From: an uncultured Microcaldota archaeon
GTDB taxonomy: Archaea > Micrarchaeota > Micrarchaeia > Anstonellales > Bilamarchaeaceae
DNA length: 42,804 nucleotides
Assembly: GCA_903835385.1 (NCBI GenBank)
Contig: CAILMQ010000031.1
Span: 1 to 42,804 of the forward strand
Direction of reading: 5' to 3'
Position 1 is the first letter of the stretch, and each line of letters starts with the position of its first letter. Below are positions 32,285-40,490 of this stretch, one piece after another. The notes under the pieces were generated by a model that saw only the letters and a program-made list of their open reading frames with translations, had not been told where the DNA came from and did no database searches. The position numbers were made by a program, and so were the translations under genes.

Positions 32285-33637
32285 TCAATGGATGCTGTTG
32301 GGATCTATGCGCAACATCGCGGCTATGGCGGTCTTCTGCACGAGGTCGTCCTTGTCGTTGGCCGCCTTTATCAGCGCGGGCATCGCACTCCTGTCGCCTA
32401 TGTTGCCCAGCGCCTCGATGGCGGCCGCGCGCAGCCGGTGGTCGCCCTTGGGCACCAGCCTGAGGAGCGGCTTGACCGCCTTCTCGTCGCCTATCCGCCC
32501 GAGCGCGTCGGCGGACGCTATCTGTACCTCCAAATTGCGATTGTTCAGCCCTGCCAGCAGCGCAGGGACCGCGGCCTTGTCCATTTTCATGAGCGCGCTT
32601 GTCGCGGCTCTGCGCGTGGCGGCGTCATCGCTGCCCATCGCCTCGACGAGCTTTGAAGGTTTTAACGAATCCACGCCCTTGGCTCCGGGCGGCTTGGCGC
32701 CTCCTTTTCGGATTAGCGCTATGGCTTCGGAGCTGGCGGTTCGCACGACCTCGCTCTCGTCTTCCTTCGCCGCCCTGGCAAGCGCGGGAAGCGCTCTCTC
32801 GTCTTTGGCGCCCCCGAGCGCGGTTGCGCACCCTATCCGCACTACGGCCACTTTGTTCCCAAGCCCTTTTATCAGCGCGGGCACCGCGGCCTTTCCCATT
32901 TTCATGAGCGCGGCCTCTGCCATGATGCGCGTTGGAATGTCATCCTTTTCCATGGCGGTGATGATATACGGCGCTGCCGGAGCCCCGATTTCAGAGAGTG
33001 CGGCGCCGGCGAAAGCGTTCGCCTTGTTCCTGGTGTTGCCCAGTTCACGGACCAGCGGCGCTATTGCGGCCTGGCCGAATTTGGGGAGCGTCTCGGATGC
33101 CGCATTCTGGACCCGCTCGTCATTGTCCGCCAGTAGCCCGGATATCTCCAATGCGATGCCCTCATCTGCGCCGGATCCGAGCCTGTTCACCGCCTTCAGG
33201 GAGTTGAGCATTGCGAGCGCGCCTATGCGCACTATCACGTCGGCATGCTTGAGGCATTTACGAAGCTCGGGGATTGCCGGCTCGCCCAATTGGATAATCG
33301 TGAGTATTATCTGTGCCTGCTGTTCGCTTCCATTCGACTTGGCCGTCGGCATGGCCTTGAGCAGCAGTGGAATGATGGACGGCCCCATCGCTTCGAGTGC
33401 GTGCTGGGCCCGTAATATCTTCACCCCGTCGGTGCTGTCGAGCTGGATTATGAGCGCGTCCACCCTTTTCTTTATGCCTGCCTCGTCTTGGGCGCTTTGC
33501 TTTTGCGCCGCGGCGGCAGCCGGCATGCCGACGTTCCCAATCCTGTCAATCTTAGGCTTCCAGCACACGAGCGCGGCTGCGCACGTGAGCATCGCGGCGG
33601 TCTTCCTGATTGCGGAGTTGTATCTTGTAGCTTGCAT
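32285..33637 (-). CDS. Exported HEAT-repeat protein C
   Basis: The start is ATG 33637 (MQATRYNSAIRKTAAMLTCAAAL), with GGTGGGAACG immediately before it; the upstream ATGs of the track ORF lie within the leader. The 450 residues begin with a basic then hydrophobic leader of the same style as the two HEAT proteins at 29.8-31.3 kb and continue with about ten HEAT units covering residues 80-445, for example VRIGALAMLNSLKAV, VQNAASETLPKFGQAAIAPLVREL, TRRAATSALMKMDKAAVPALL and LRAAAIEALGNIGD. Spacing of 30-35 residues is regular, so the fold is a long solenoid resembling PBS-lyase HEAT repeats. There is no lyase partner in the window. Role probably binding or assembly. Confidence 0.88.
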   Translation of the reverse strand: MQATRYNSAIRKTAAMLTCAAALVCWKPKIDRIGNVGMPAAAAAQKQSAQDEAGIKKRVDALIIQLDSTDGVKILRAQHALEAMGPSIIPLLLKAMPTAKSNGSEQQAQIILTIIQLGEPAIPELRKCLKHADVIVRIGALAMLNSLKAVNRLGSGADEGIALEISGLLADNDERVQNAASETLPKFGQAAIAPLVRELGNTRNKANAFAGAALSEIGAPAAPYIITAMEKDDIPTRIMAEAALMKMGKAAVPALIKGLGNKVAVVRIGCATALGGAKDERALPALARAAKEDESEVVRTASSEAIALIRKGGAKPPGAKGVDSLKPSKLVEAMGSDDAATRRAATSALMKMDKAAVPALLAGLNNRNLEVQIASADALGRIGDEKAVKPLLRLVPKGDHRLRAAAIEALGNIGDRSAMPALIKAANDKDDLVQKTAIAAMLRIDPNSIH

Positions 33638-33759
33638 CGTTCCCACCATTTCAGGCATTATCATTGATAACCATTAAAAATAAGTCATGCCGGCGGGACA
33701 GCGATTCTTTTAGGGGCTACAGGTTTATAGAAAAGAAATCGGGGTGCGCCAAGGACGTT

Positions 33760-35031
33760 CTAGCGCTGGTAGCTCTTTTTCTTTCTCCAGCCGCCCTGCG
33801 CCGGCCCGGTATTGGACCTGCGCTCGCCATGGCCGTGGTGGCCTCCCTGGCCGTGCCTCTGCTCGCCGCTTCCCCTGCGGTCGCCCCCGCGCCCGTAAGA
33901 CGGACGCCCTCCGCCACGGCTGAGCGTGACATTGGGGTCTCCCCGTTTCATCCAGGCGAAATCAGGATGGTCCGAGCTGAAGCGCTCCGCCTGGCTCTCG
34001 TTCTTGTCAACGAACGTTATGGCCTTTCCTATGGCGCCCATCCTCCCGGTCCGTCCTATGCGATGAAGGTGGGTGTCGGCGTCCTGCGCCTTGTCGTAAT
34101 TCACGATGAGCCCGACGTCCTCTATGTGCAGGCCGCGCGCCGCCACATCGGTGGCGACCAGTATCCTCACCTTGCCGTCGCGGAACTTCTGCATCACGCG
34201 CTCCCTGGCAGCCTGGGACATGCCGCCCTGTATGCTGTCCGCCTGGAAGCCGCTCTCGGCCAGCCGGTATGCGAGCTTGTCAGCGAAGAATTTCGTGGCA
34301 GTGAATATTATGACCTTCATGTGCGCGTGCTCCTTGAGTATCTCCCTGAGCCTGGGCACCTTCTCGGTCCTCGCAACCTCCACGAAATGCTCGTTGATGG
34401 CCTCGGGCTTGTCCTTCTCTCCGATTTCCACGATTTCGGAAGAGCCCATATAATTGGAAGCGATTTTCATTATGTTTCCGTCAACGGTCGCCGAAAGCAG
34501 TATGACGGTGCGCTCCCGCGGGACCTGGTGCATGATACTGTCCATCTGGTCCCGGAAGCCCATGTCAAGCATGCGGTCCGCCTCGTCCAGCACGACCAGG
34601 TTGCACTCCGAAAGGTTCGCGGTCCTGCGCTCCATGTGGTCCAGCAGCCGGCCCGGTGTGGCGATTATTATGTCAGCCCCCCTCCTCAGCTCGTCTATCT
34701 GGGGGTTTATGCTCACCCCCCCATAGACAAGGCAAAGCTTGAGGTTGTAATTTGCGGCTATGGCTTTCAGTTCCTTGTGAATCTGTACTATCAGTTCCCT
34801 TGTGGGAGCCAGCACGAGCGCCTTCTTCGCAGTCCCCCGCATCAATCGCTCGATTATCCCTACGCCGAAAGCGGCGGTCTTGCCTGTCCCGGTCTTGCTC
34901 CGTACGACGACGTTGCCGCCCGCGAGTATGAGAGGTATCACCCTTTCCTGGACTTCGGTGGCGGTTTCATATTTCATATTCCTCAGCGCGTCCACTGTCT
35001 TGGGACTGAGGTTCATCTCATCAAATTTCAT
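33760..35031 (-). CDS. DEAD-box RNA helicase
   Basis: ATP-dependent RNA unwinding enzyme of 423 residues. The order of motifs is complete: Q motif (MNLSPKTVDALRNMKYETATEVQ), Walker A SKTGTGKT, PTRELIVQ, TPGRL, DEAD in VLDEADRM, SAT in LLSATVDG, ATDVAARGLHIEDV and HRIGRTGRMG. The C-terminal 55 residues are rich in Gly, Arg, His and Gln (RGGDRRGSGEQRHGQGGHHGHGERR), an RNA-binding tail like those of cold-shock helicases. It probably acts in RNA folding or decay. It is divergent from the EF-Tu-like gene, with 151 bases between them. The long antisense ORFs over it are shadows. Confidence 0.95.
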   Translation of the reverse strand: MKFDEMNLSPKTVDALRNMKYETATEVQERVIPLILAGGNVVVRSKTGTGKTAAFGVGIIERLMRGTAKKALVLAPTRELIVQIHKELKAIAANYNLKLCLVYGGVSINPQIDELRRGADIIIATPGRLLDHMERRTANLSECNLVVLDEADRMLDMGFRDQMDSIMHQVPRERTVILLSATVDGNIMKIASNYMGSSEIVEIGEKDKPEAINEHFVEVARTEKVPRLREILKEHAHMKVIIFTATKFFADKLAYRLAESGFQADSIQGGMSQAARERVMQKFRDGKVRILVATDVAARGLHIEDVGLIVNYDKAQDADTHLHRIGRTGRMGAIGKAITFVDKNESQAERFSSDHPDFAWMKRGDPNVTLSRGGGRPSYGRGGDRRGSGEQRHGQGGHHGHGERRSNTGPAQGGWRKKKSYQR

Positions 35032-35139
35032 TGTTTCACTCCATTCTGAATCAGAAATCGGGCATCTTATTACTTCTGGTGCAACGTTTTTCCTATTTAA
35101 AGCTTCTGATTTCAGCTATTGGGTTAATGCTCCAAAGGA

Positions 35140-35147
35140 TTATAAAA
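35140..35147 (+). promoter_or_regulatory. TATA box for the EF-Tu-like gene
   Basis: TTATAAAA predicts a start near 35170. That excludes the ATG at 35166 and selects ATG 35183, which has GGGGTGG six bases upstream. Confidence 0.6.
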
Positions 35148-35182
35148 GTCCTTTGGTGCAAGAAATGAATGGGGTGGGCCTG

Positions 35183-36067
35183 ATGTTTGTCGCAGTTTTG
35201 TCGGACAAGCCGGAACTTAGGGAGCAGTTCTGCAAGCTCGTTGGGAAGGAAACCAACAGGGATGACATAAGCTTCTATGCCGCTAATTTCAACGGAAGGA
35301 TAATCACGCTGGTGGAGCCCACGCTCTATCCTGACAAGATACAGCCTCTGCTCTACACGCTCTCCATGGCAGATTATGTCGTGCTTCTGGCGGACGCGCT
35401 CACGCCTAAAATAGGGGAGATAATCGTGGCGCTCAACTCGCTCAAGCTCGACAAGGGAATAATCGTCTCGAACGCACCTCTCCCCCTGGCGGGAACCGTG
35501 CTGGACAAATACGAGAAGGTCGCGGACATGAACGCGGCCAGGGAAAAGGTGCTCGCGCTCCAGGCAGGCGAGCCAGGAGAGAACGCGCTTGCGCTCGTGG
35601 ACAAGGCGTTCGCAGTGAAGTCCGTGGGGAACGTGGCTCTCGGTGTCGTCAAATCCGGGAAGCTGAAAAAGCACGACAAGCTGTTCCTGCTGCCGGACAA
35701 AAAGGAGCTGGAGGTCAGGACCATCCAGATAAACGACGCCGATTCAGAGGAGGCGAACACCGGGGCGAGGTTCGGAATCGCATACAAGGGCGACCTGCTG
35801 GAGCGCGGGATACTTGTGCCGCTCAGGAACGAATTCCAGGTCGAGAACATAGTTAACGGAAGGTTCGTGAAGAGCCCGTTCTTCAGGGACGAGCTCAAGG
35901 GCAGGATACACGCCTATTCCAACATGCAGTTCGTGGAGGGCAACGTGTTCGAGAACGAGCTGAAACTCGCCGCGCCCCTCGCGTTCGAGAAGGGCGAGCT
36001 CATCCTCGTGGTGGACGCGAGCAACCAGAAGCTGCGGATAGCCGGGGTTTTCCAGAGCAAGTGGTGA
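35183..36067 (+). CDS. EF-Tu/SelB-like protein lacking GTPase motifs
   Basis: The start (MFVAVLSDKPELREQF) is set by the promoter; the track ORF's extra 127 residues are read-through of noncoding and antisense sequence. The 294 residues have an alpha/beta N-terminal half occupying the place of a translational GTPase G domain, but with no P-loop GxxxxGK, no DxxG and no NKxD; only ADYVVLLADAL and KGIIVSNAP recall that fold. The second half is a clear EF-Tu domain 2 (GVVKSGKLKKHDKLFLLPDKKELEVRTIQINDADSEEANTGARFGIAYKG) followed by a domain-3-like barrel. It may bind tRNA or the ribosome without hydrolysing GTP. Related nucleotide-free paralogues of SelB occur in archaea; their role is unknown to me. 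Confidence 0.8.
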   Translation: MFVAVLSDKPELREQFCKLVGKETNRDDISFYAANFNGRIITLVEPTLYPDKIQPLLYTLSMADYVVLLADALTPKIGEIIVALNSLKLDKGIIVSNAPLPLAGTVLDKYEKVADMNAAREKVLALQAGEPGENALALVDKAFAVKSVGNVALGVVKSGKLKKHDKLFLLPDKKELEVRTIQINDADSEEANTGARFGIAYKGDLLERGILVPLRNEFQVENIVNGRFVKSPFFRDELKGRIHAYSNMQFVEGNVFENELKLAAPLAFEKGELILVVDASNQKLRIAGVFQSKW

Positions 36068-36162
36068 GAGCCCTGTTTCGGGCGGGCTGCTATATTGTGA
36101 TAAAAGACATACAAAAAGGTATATTTATAAATTCTTTTGGCCAATAGCATTATAGAGATGCC

Positions 36163-36708
36163 ATGGAACCCAAGACCCCGAGACCTGCGGATGTAATACC
36201 AATCAGCCCTCACGTCGCGCGACTGAGAGCTGCCGCGGCGCTTAAACCGGCATTGGTCGAGAGCCCGCGCGACGGGAGGGCAACGGGCAAGACAGTGGCG
36301 TTCTACAGTGCCAGCATCGCATTGCTGTCCTCCGAGGACCCGGAATCCGCAGTCCGCAAGTTTACGGTCGGCAGCGGGCACAAGGGGAAGTTTTTGGACA
36401 TCGGCCTGCACCAAAGGGACGGGGATAGCATAGTCAGGGGGACCAGGCAGATAATGCTCGTAGCCATAGACCCGGGCGACGGGGTGGCACTGCTCCTGGA
36501 CTGGAACGGCAATAGGATTACCCTGGCTGAAGGCGGCGAGAGCGTGCCCATAGGAAGCGGAAGATACAGGCTCCATCTCGAGCGCATAGAAAGGAGCGGG
36601 GAAGACTTCACATCATTCAGGCAACCGGGCCGGAGCGAGGCGGAGATGGCCTTCATGGACAAACATGCCGGCAGGGAATGGAAACGGAAATTCAAAGAAC
36701 TCGAGTAA
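36163..36708 (+). CDS. Hypothetical protein, possibly FHA-like
   Basis: The 181-residue soluble protein has a Pro-rich N-terminus (MEPKTPRPADVIPISP), a central beta-rich region of about 90 residues, and a charged helical tail (KHAGREWKRKFKELE). In the central region the order FTVGSGHKGKFLDIGL, DGDSIVRGTRQIML, ALLLDWNGNRITLAEGGESVPIGSGRYRLHLE recalls the forkhead-associated fold (a glycine-rich turn, an Arg/Ser loop, an Asn turn), which binds phosphothreonine. The key residues are not conserved enough to be sure. A protein kinase is encoded 12 kb away, which makes the idea worth testing. A TATA-like TTTATAAATT lies about 35 bases upstream of the ATG. Confidence 0.55.
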   Translation: MEPKTPRPADVIPISPHVARLRAAAALKPALVESPRDGRATGKTVAFYSASIALLSSEDPESAVRKFTVGSGHKGKFLDIGLHQRDGDSIVRGTRQIMLVAIDPGDGVALLLDWNGNRITLAEGGESVPIGSGRYRLHLERIERSGEDFTSFRQPGRSEAEMAFMDKHAGREWKRKFKELE

Positions 36709-36727
36709 CCTTCATCCCCCGGTTCTT

Positions 36728-37426
36728 CTATTTCTTCCAGCTCTCGAAGAACTTCATTATCTGTGTCGGCAGCAGCCAGAGGTGCGTGGGCGAATCCTCT
36801 GCGGATACGTTGGTGGCTAGCGTCTGCAGGGTGCGCAGGTGCAGCGCTCCGTGTATTGAAGAGAGTTTCCTCGCAGCCTCGGCGTAATTGTTCGCGGACT
36901 GGAACTCGCCCTCGCTCAGGATTATGGTCGCGCGCTTCTCCCGCTCGGCCTCGGCCTGCTTGGCCATGGCGCGCTTCATGTCCTCGGGAAGCTCTATGTC
37001 CTGGAGCTTTATCGCGGAAACGTCCACGCCCCAGTCCTTGGTCTCCTCGTCCACGAGCTTCTCTATTTCATTGGCTATCTTGTCGCGGTCAGCGAGGACG
37101 AAATCCAGCTCGTTGTTGCCGATGACGTCCCGAACCGCGGTCTGGGCGTATTGGGCTATCGCGAAATTGTAGTCGTAAATAGCCATGACCACCTTGAGCG
37201 GGTCCACGATTTTGTAATAAACCACGGCGGCGATTTTGACCGGAACGTTGTCCTTGGTCATGGCCTCCTGGGGCTGGATGGGAATAGTCTTCACGCGCAT
37301 GTCCAGCGTGCGGACGTCATGGAAGAACGGGATGTTCCAGGCGAACCCGGGCCCGACCACGGCGTCATACCTGCCCAGCAGGAACCGGACGCCCTTCTCG
37401 TACTGGTTTATGATTGTGAATACCAT
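36728..37426 (-). CDS. SPFH/band-7 (stomatin-prohibitin) protein A
   Basis: A 232-residue SPFH-domain protein. It begins almost directly with the domain (INQYEKGVRFLLGRYDAVVGPGFAWNIPFF) and lacks a clear transmembrane helix. The middle has VDMRVK-type strands and VPVKIAAVVYYKIVDP, followed by KDWGVDVSAIKLQDIELPEDMKRAMAKQAEAEREKRATII, the conserved stomatin segment, then a helical tail. These proteins form oligomeric scaffolds in membranes and often guard or regulate proteases. Its ATG comes four bases after the stop of SPFH protein B, so the two are cotranscribed and probably form mixed oligomers. Confidence 0.9.
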   Translation of the reverse strand: MVFTIINQYEKGVRFLLGRYDAVVGPGFAWNIPFFHDVRTLDMRVKTIPIQPQEAMTKDNVPVKIAAVVYYKIVDPLKVVMAIYDYNFAIAQYAQTAVRDVIGNNELDFVLADRDKIANEIEKLVDEETKDWGVDVSAIKLQDIELPEDMKRAMAKQAEAEREKRATIILSEGEFQSANNYAEAARKLSSIHGALHLRTLQTLATNVSAEDSPTHLWLLPTQIMKFFESWKK

Positions 37427-37430
37427 TGCA

Positions 37431-38243
37431 TCACTTCCTGGGTTCCCGTTCCTTCGGTTTGGCCTCCGGTTTGGAGTCAGGAAGCGCTTCAGGAAACTGC
37501 ACTCCCTCTATTGGAAGGACGAAGTTCATTATGTTCGTCTTGTCCGCGGACACGCTGGACACCATCTGCAGCGTCCTAAGGTGCATGGCGCCCGGGGAGT
37601 CGCTCAGTATCTTCGCAGCCAGCGCCAGCTTATCGGCTGCCATGTTCTCGCCCTCGGCAACGATGATGGATGCGCGCTTCTCCCGCTCGGCCTGCGCCTG
37701 CCTGGCCATGGCGCGCTTCATGGTGTCCGGCAGCACGATGTCCTGGATTTTTATGCCTGTTATGTCCACGCCCCATTCCTTGGAGTCCTTTTCAACCACC
37801 GAAGATATGGAATCGGCGATGGATTTGCGGTCCGTAAGGAGCTGGTCCAGCGTCCTGCTCCCGACCACGTCCCTTATGGCGGTCTGGCTGTGCTGGTAAA
37901 CCGCGGCCCGATAATCCTGGACATTGAAAATCGCCACTTCGGGGTTGTCTATCTTGAAATATACCACCGCGTTTATGAAAGCGCTCACGTTGTCCTTGGA
38001 CAGGACCTCCTGCTTCGGGATGTCTATTGTCTGTATCCTCAGGTCCACGGTGCGCATGGTCTGGAGCAGCGGGATGATGAACTGAACTCCGCTGTTCCGC
38101 ATGCCGGAGAACTTGCCCAATGTGAGGACAAGGCCCTTCTGGTAGTCGTAGATTATCCGCACGAACGAGGAAAAGACGAAAAATGCAGGGATGCCGATGA
38201 AAAACAGGCCAGTGCAACAGCCGATTATGTCTTCGCCCGCCAT
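37431..38243 (-). CDS. SPFH/band-7 (stomatin-prohibitin) protein B
   Basis: A 270-residue SPFH protein with an N-terminal membrane helix (IIGCCTGLFFIGIPAFFVFSSFV), then YDYQKGLVLTLGKFSGMRNSGVQFIIPLL and the conserved segment KEWGVDITGIKIQDIVLPDTMKRAMARQAQAEREKRASII. The C-terminus is Pro/Lys/Glu-rich (DSKPEAKPKEREPRK). It is a paralogue of the following gene and the first of the pair, so B supplies the membrane anchor. The NfeD-type protease partner usual for stomatin operons is not present in the window. Confidence 0.92.
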   Translation of the reverse strand: MAGEDIIGCCTGLFFIGIPAFFVFSSFVRIIYDYQKGLVLTLGKFSGMRNSGVQFIIPLLQTMRTVDLRIQTIDIPKQEVLSKDNVSAFINAVVYFKIDNPEVAIFNVQDYRAAVYQHSQTAIRDVVGSRTLDQLLTDRKSIADSISSVVEKDSKEWGVDITGIKIQDIVLPDTMKRAMARQAQAEREKRASIIVAEGENMAADKLALAAKILSDSPGAMHLRTLQMVSSVSADKTNIMNFVLPIEGVQFPEALPDSKPEAKPKEREPRK

Positions 38244-38292
38244 GGTGCCGGTTATCGCAGCGCATATCTAAAAACGTTTGTCTTCAGCCGGC

Positions 38293-38913
38293 TTATCGCA
38301 TCCTGTCTATGGCAAGATAGACCACGCACACGGCCGCAATGACGGCACAGAGCGCACTGAACACCATGTAGAGCGAAGGCGGCGGGCTGTCCGGAGGAGG
38401 CGCCTCGGCTGCAGCAGTAACGACGCCCTGCTTGGCCAGGTCGTTCATCTGTGCCCGGCCGGATGTAGCAGGCGCAAGTGGTGCGGCGGGCGCAGGGGCT
38501 GTAACTGGCGCGGAGGGTGCGGCAAGCGCCATGGTTTGCGACGCTTCTCCGGCGGCACCAACGGGCAGGGCATTGAACATGAGCAGCGATGATATCAACA
38601 GGCCGATGATGGACATGCCGAGCACCACCCAGACCTTGATTTCCCTGTCCGGCGTGATTATGCCGCTGCCTTTCCTCGTGAGCGCGTAGTACTTCCACTT
38701 GTGGCCCTCGTCGAACTTCTCTATGAGGCCGGCCTCCACCAGAGTGTCCAAGTGCTCCTTGGTGGATGATGCGGAAAGCTTGAGCTCGGCCGCGAGTTCG
38801 GTGAGCATCTTCCTGCGCCCGGTGAGGGCCTTGAGCAGTTTCACCCTGGAATCCACTGCCAATGCGCCGAATGCCTTCCTGTCAAGCACTATCCTGCCTT
38901 CGTCCATCGGCAT
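38293..38913 (-). CDS. Membrane-anchored winged-helix regulator
   Basis: A 206-residue protein. Residues 10-85 form an ArsR-like winged helix (VDSRVKLLKALTGRRKMLTELAAELKLSASSTKEHLDTLVEAGLIEKF, then the wing KWKYYALTRKG). A transmembrane helix follows (VWVVLGMSIIGLLISSLLMF), then an Ala/Pro-rich linker exposed outside (APSAPVTAPAPAAPLAPAT), and a second helix at the C-terminus (YMVFSALCAVIAAVCVVYLAI). It is therefore a DNA-binding protein held in the membrane. It has no Cys metal site typical of ArsR sensors. It lies 50 bases upstream of the SPFH pair on the same strand and may regulate it. Confidence 0.85.
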   Translation of the reverse strand: MPMDEGRIVLDRKAFGALAVDSRVKLLKALTGRRKMLTELAAELKLSASSTKEHLDTLVEAGLIEKFDEGHKWKYYALTRKGSGIITPDREIKVWVVLGMSIIGLLISSLLMFNALPVGAAGEASQTMALAAPSAPVTAPAPAAPLAPATSGRAQMNDLAKQGVVTAAAEAPPPDSPPPSLYMVFSALCAVIAAVCVVYLAIDRMR

Positions 38914-39007
38914 AACTAACCCTGCTGAGGTTTAAAGCGGTTTCGGAATTGTTCGGGCAGGAGCAAAGAAGGAGGAAGATGAAGAAGAAAGAAAAAAACG
39001 CCACCCT

Positions 39008-40006
39008 TTACTGGCAGGGCGCCGAAGATACCCTAGATATCTCGACCGTCGCCCAGTCCGCTTTGCCGGTGACCCCCACTGCGACCGTGGGCACGGACAC
39101 CTGGCAGGTGCCGGAAGCCGTATTAACCGTGGCGGACGACCCCTCCTGTATCTTGAGATTGTCTATGACGTTGCCATTGGCGTCATAAGCGTTCAGCAAG
39201 GCATACGTGGCTCCGTTGTCGACCATGAAATCAACCAGCGTGACCTTCGTGCCGCTCACCGACAGGCTCTCGCCCTGGTTGATGGTCCCGGAGACACTGG
39301 AGCAGAGGTAAGTGGCACCCGCATCGCTGGGGCACGGGACTGAGATTGACACATCGGCCCATTTCGCTCCGAAGGTGTATCCCGGGGCGACCTGATTGAC
39401 GGTCACGGCCATGGTTTGCCCATCCAGCTCCATATCCTTTGTCTCTCCCTGGGCGATGACCTCCTTTAGGAGGGTATTTCCGCATGAATCGAGCACCGAG
39501 ACGATCGCTCCGATCGTGCTTCCGTTGACCTCGAGGTCGTCGAGCTGGACCATGTACCCGCCCACGTTCAACGATTCTCCCTGGTTCAATATCCCTGCGA
39601 CCACCACGCCGCTGGAGCATGAGGACAACTTGCCGGATGCGACGCATGCGTCGGCCTTCGCATCGATCGCCTGCGTGCTCGGCGCAGTGTCGACGCCCTG
39701 TGCATTCGGTGCCGTGTCTATTGCCTGCGTGCTTGGCGACGTGTCAATCGCCCGTGCGTCGAGTCCCTGCGGCACGGCGACCGCACCGTCCACCGGCGCT
39801 CCCGCGTCAGGGCCAGTTACGGTATAATTGTTGTTAACCGTCGTCTTATTGACCGTCACGTGGTTCTCATCGCATCCGGCGCCAAACAGCGCGCCGCCGA
39901 GGATTGCAGTCCCAGCCAGGCGCCTGAACGCGGCGCTCTTTGGAGCAACAAGAGCATTCTGTTTTCCAACTATGCCTGCTTTCTTCAACCTTATTGGATT
40001 TTCCAT
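39008..40006 (-). CDS. Surface lipoprotein with repeat linker and two beta-domains
   Basis: The start is ATG 40006 (MENPIRLKKAGIVGKQ), chosen for the ribosome site GGGGTGG about seven bases upstream; the longer ORF from 40093 runs through the AT-rich promoter region. The 332 residues have a basic start, an Arg pair and a hydrophobic stretch ending in a lipobox (LFGAGC, Cys45). A linker of four degenerate nine-residue repeats follows (IDTSPSTQA, IDTAPNAQG, VDTAPSTQA, IDAKADA). Two copies of a beta-domain of about 90 residues complete it, sharing GxxNQGESLxVxG...GN...KWADVSIS or KADWATVEIS. The linker style resembles Asp/Thr/Pro linkers of myxobacterial lipoproteins. Role unknown; probably cell-surface. 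Confidence 0.8.
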   Translation of the reverse strand: MENPIRLKKAGIVGKQNALVAPKSAAFRRLAGTAILGGALFGAGCDENHVTVNKTTVNNNYTVTGPDAGAPVDGAVAVPQGLDARAIDTSPSTQAIDTAPNAQGVDTAPSTQAIDAKADACVASGKLSSCSSGVVVAGILNQGESLNVGGYMVQLDDLEVNGSTIGAIVSVLDSCGNTLLKEVIAQGETKDMELDGQTMAVTVNQVAPGYTFGAKWADVSISVPCPSDAGATYLCSSVSGTINQGESLSVSGTKVTLVDFMVDNGATYALLNAYDANGNVIDNLKIQEGSSATVNTASGTCQVSVPTVAVGVTGKADWATVEISRVSSAPCQ

Positions 40007-40100
40007 CTGATTTCCACCCCTTAAAGTGTTTATTATAATGGTATTTTGTATAGATGTATTTATAAAGATTCTTTTTACCACCTTTTCTAACAAAAGACTG

Positions 40101-40109
40101 ATTTAAATA
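40101..40109 (+). promoter_or_regulatory. TATA box for the 40142 gene
   Basis: ATTTAAATA predicts a start near 40131, just ahead of GAGGTG (40131-40136), a ribosome site five bases before ATG 40142. Confidence 0.6.
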
Positions 40110-40141
40110 GATTAACGCCGTTTCTTCTACGAGGTGTGAAA

Positions 40142-40489
40142 ATGTTCCACATAGGCAAGGTCATGAAAATGGTTCTTCCCAAGGGCAAGGGCGTAATCAG
40201 CGCGGACGGCTCCATACAAGCAATGGTGAAGATGTGGGATGACAACCTGCTCCTGCTTGAAGTGGACAAGAAGATAGCCAGGGACGTCCGGGAAAAGGAT
40301 TATATCATCGCGGATTACACGCCCATCGCGCCCAACTCGCCACACAGGCGCATGATAATAACCAAGATAGTACGCGGCGATTTGGGCAAGCAGATATGGG
40401 ACGAGTTCAGCAGGGAATTCGCAAAAAGGAAGAACAGGGCGGAATCCGTGCCCCAGCTTGCAGCGATGCCGATGCCGTATATAAGATAG
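40142..40489 (+). CDS. Conserved-looking small beta-rich protein, unknown
   Basis: The start is ATG 40142 (MFHIGKVMKMVLPKGKG), fixed by GAGGTG just upstream; the GTG at 40136 is rejected. The 115-residue protein has a beta-barrel-like first half (GVISADGSIQAMVKMWDDNLLLLEVD, DYIIADYTPI) and a helical C-terminal half with many Lys and Arg (IWDEFSREFAKRKNRAE). The first half could be an OB-type fold. I considered translation factor aIF-1A and rejected it because the residues do not match. It is clearly coding: own promoter, ribosome site and a compact composition. Function unknown; nucleic-acid binding is inference. Confidence 0.7.
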   Translation: MFHIGKVMKMVLPKGKGVISADGSIQAMVKMWDDNLLLLEVDKKIARDVREKDYIIADYTPIAPNSPHRRMIITKIVRGDLGKQIWDEFSREFAKRKNRAESVPQLAAMPMPYIR

Positions 40490-40490
40490 T

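Noticed and set aside
32292-33677. 461-aa plus-strand ORF
   Set aside because: Antisense to the HEAT protein C gene. It is rich in Ser/Ala with no motif; the opposite strand has regular repeats and a ribosome site.
33664-35049. 461-aa plus-strand ORF
   Set aside because: Antisense to the DEAD-box helicase, whose motifs are all present on the other strand.
34802-35182. N-terminal extension of the EF-Tu-like ORF
   Set aside because: The first 127 codons run antisense to the helicase and through its promoter. The TATA box at 35140 and GGGGTGG support ATG 35183.
40142-40489. Translation initiation factor 1A
   Set aside because: Considered because of size and possible OB fold, but the residues expected in aIF-1A are absent.
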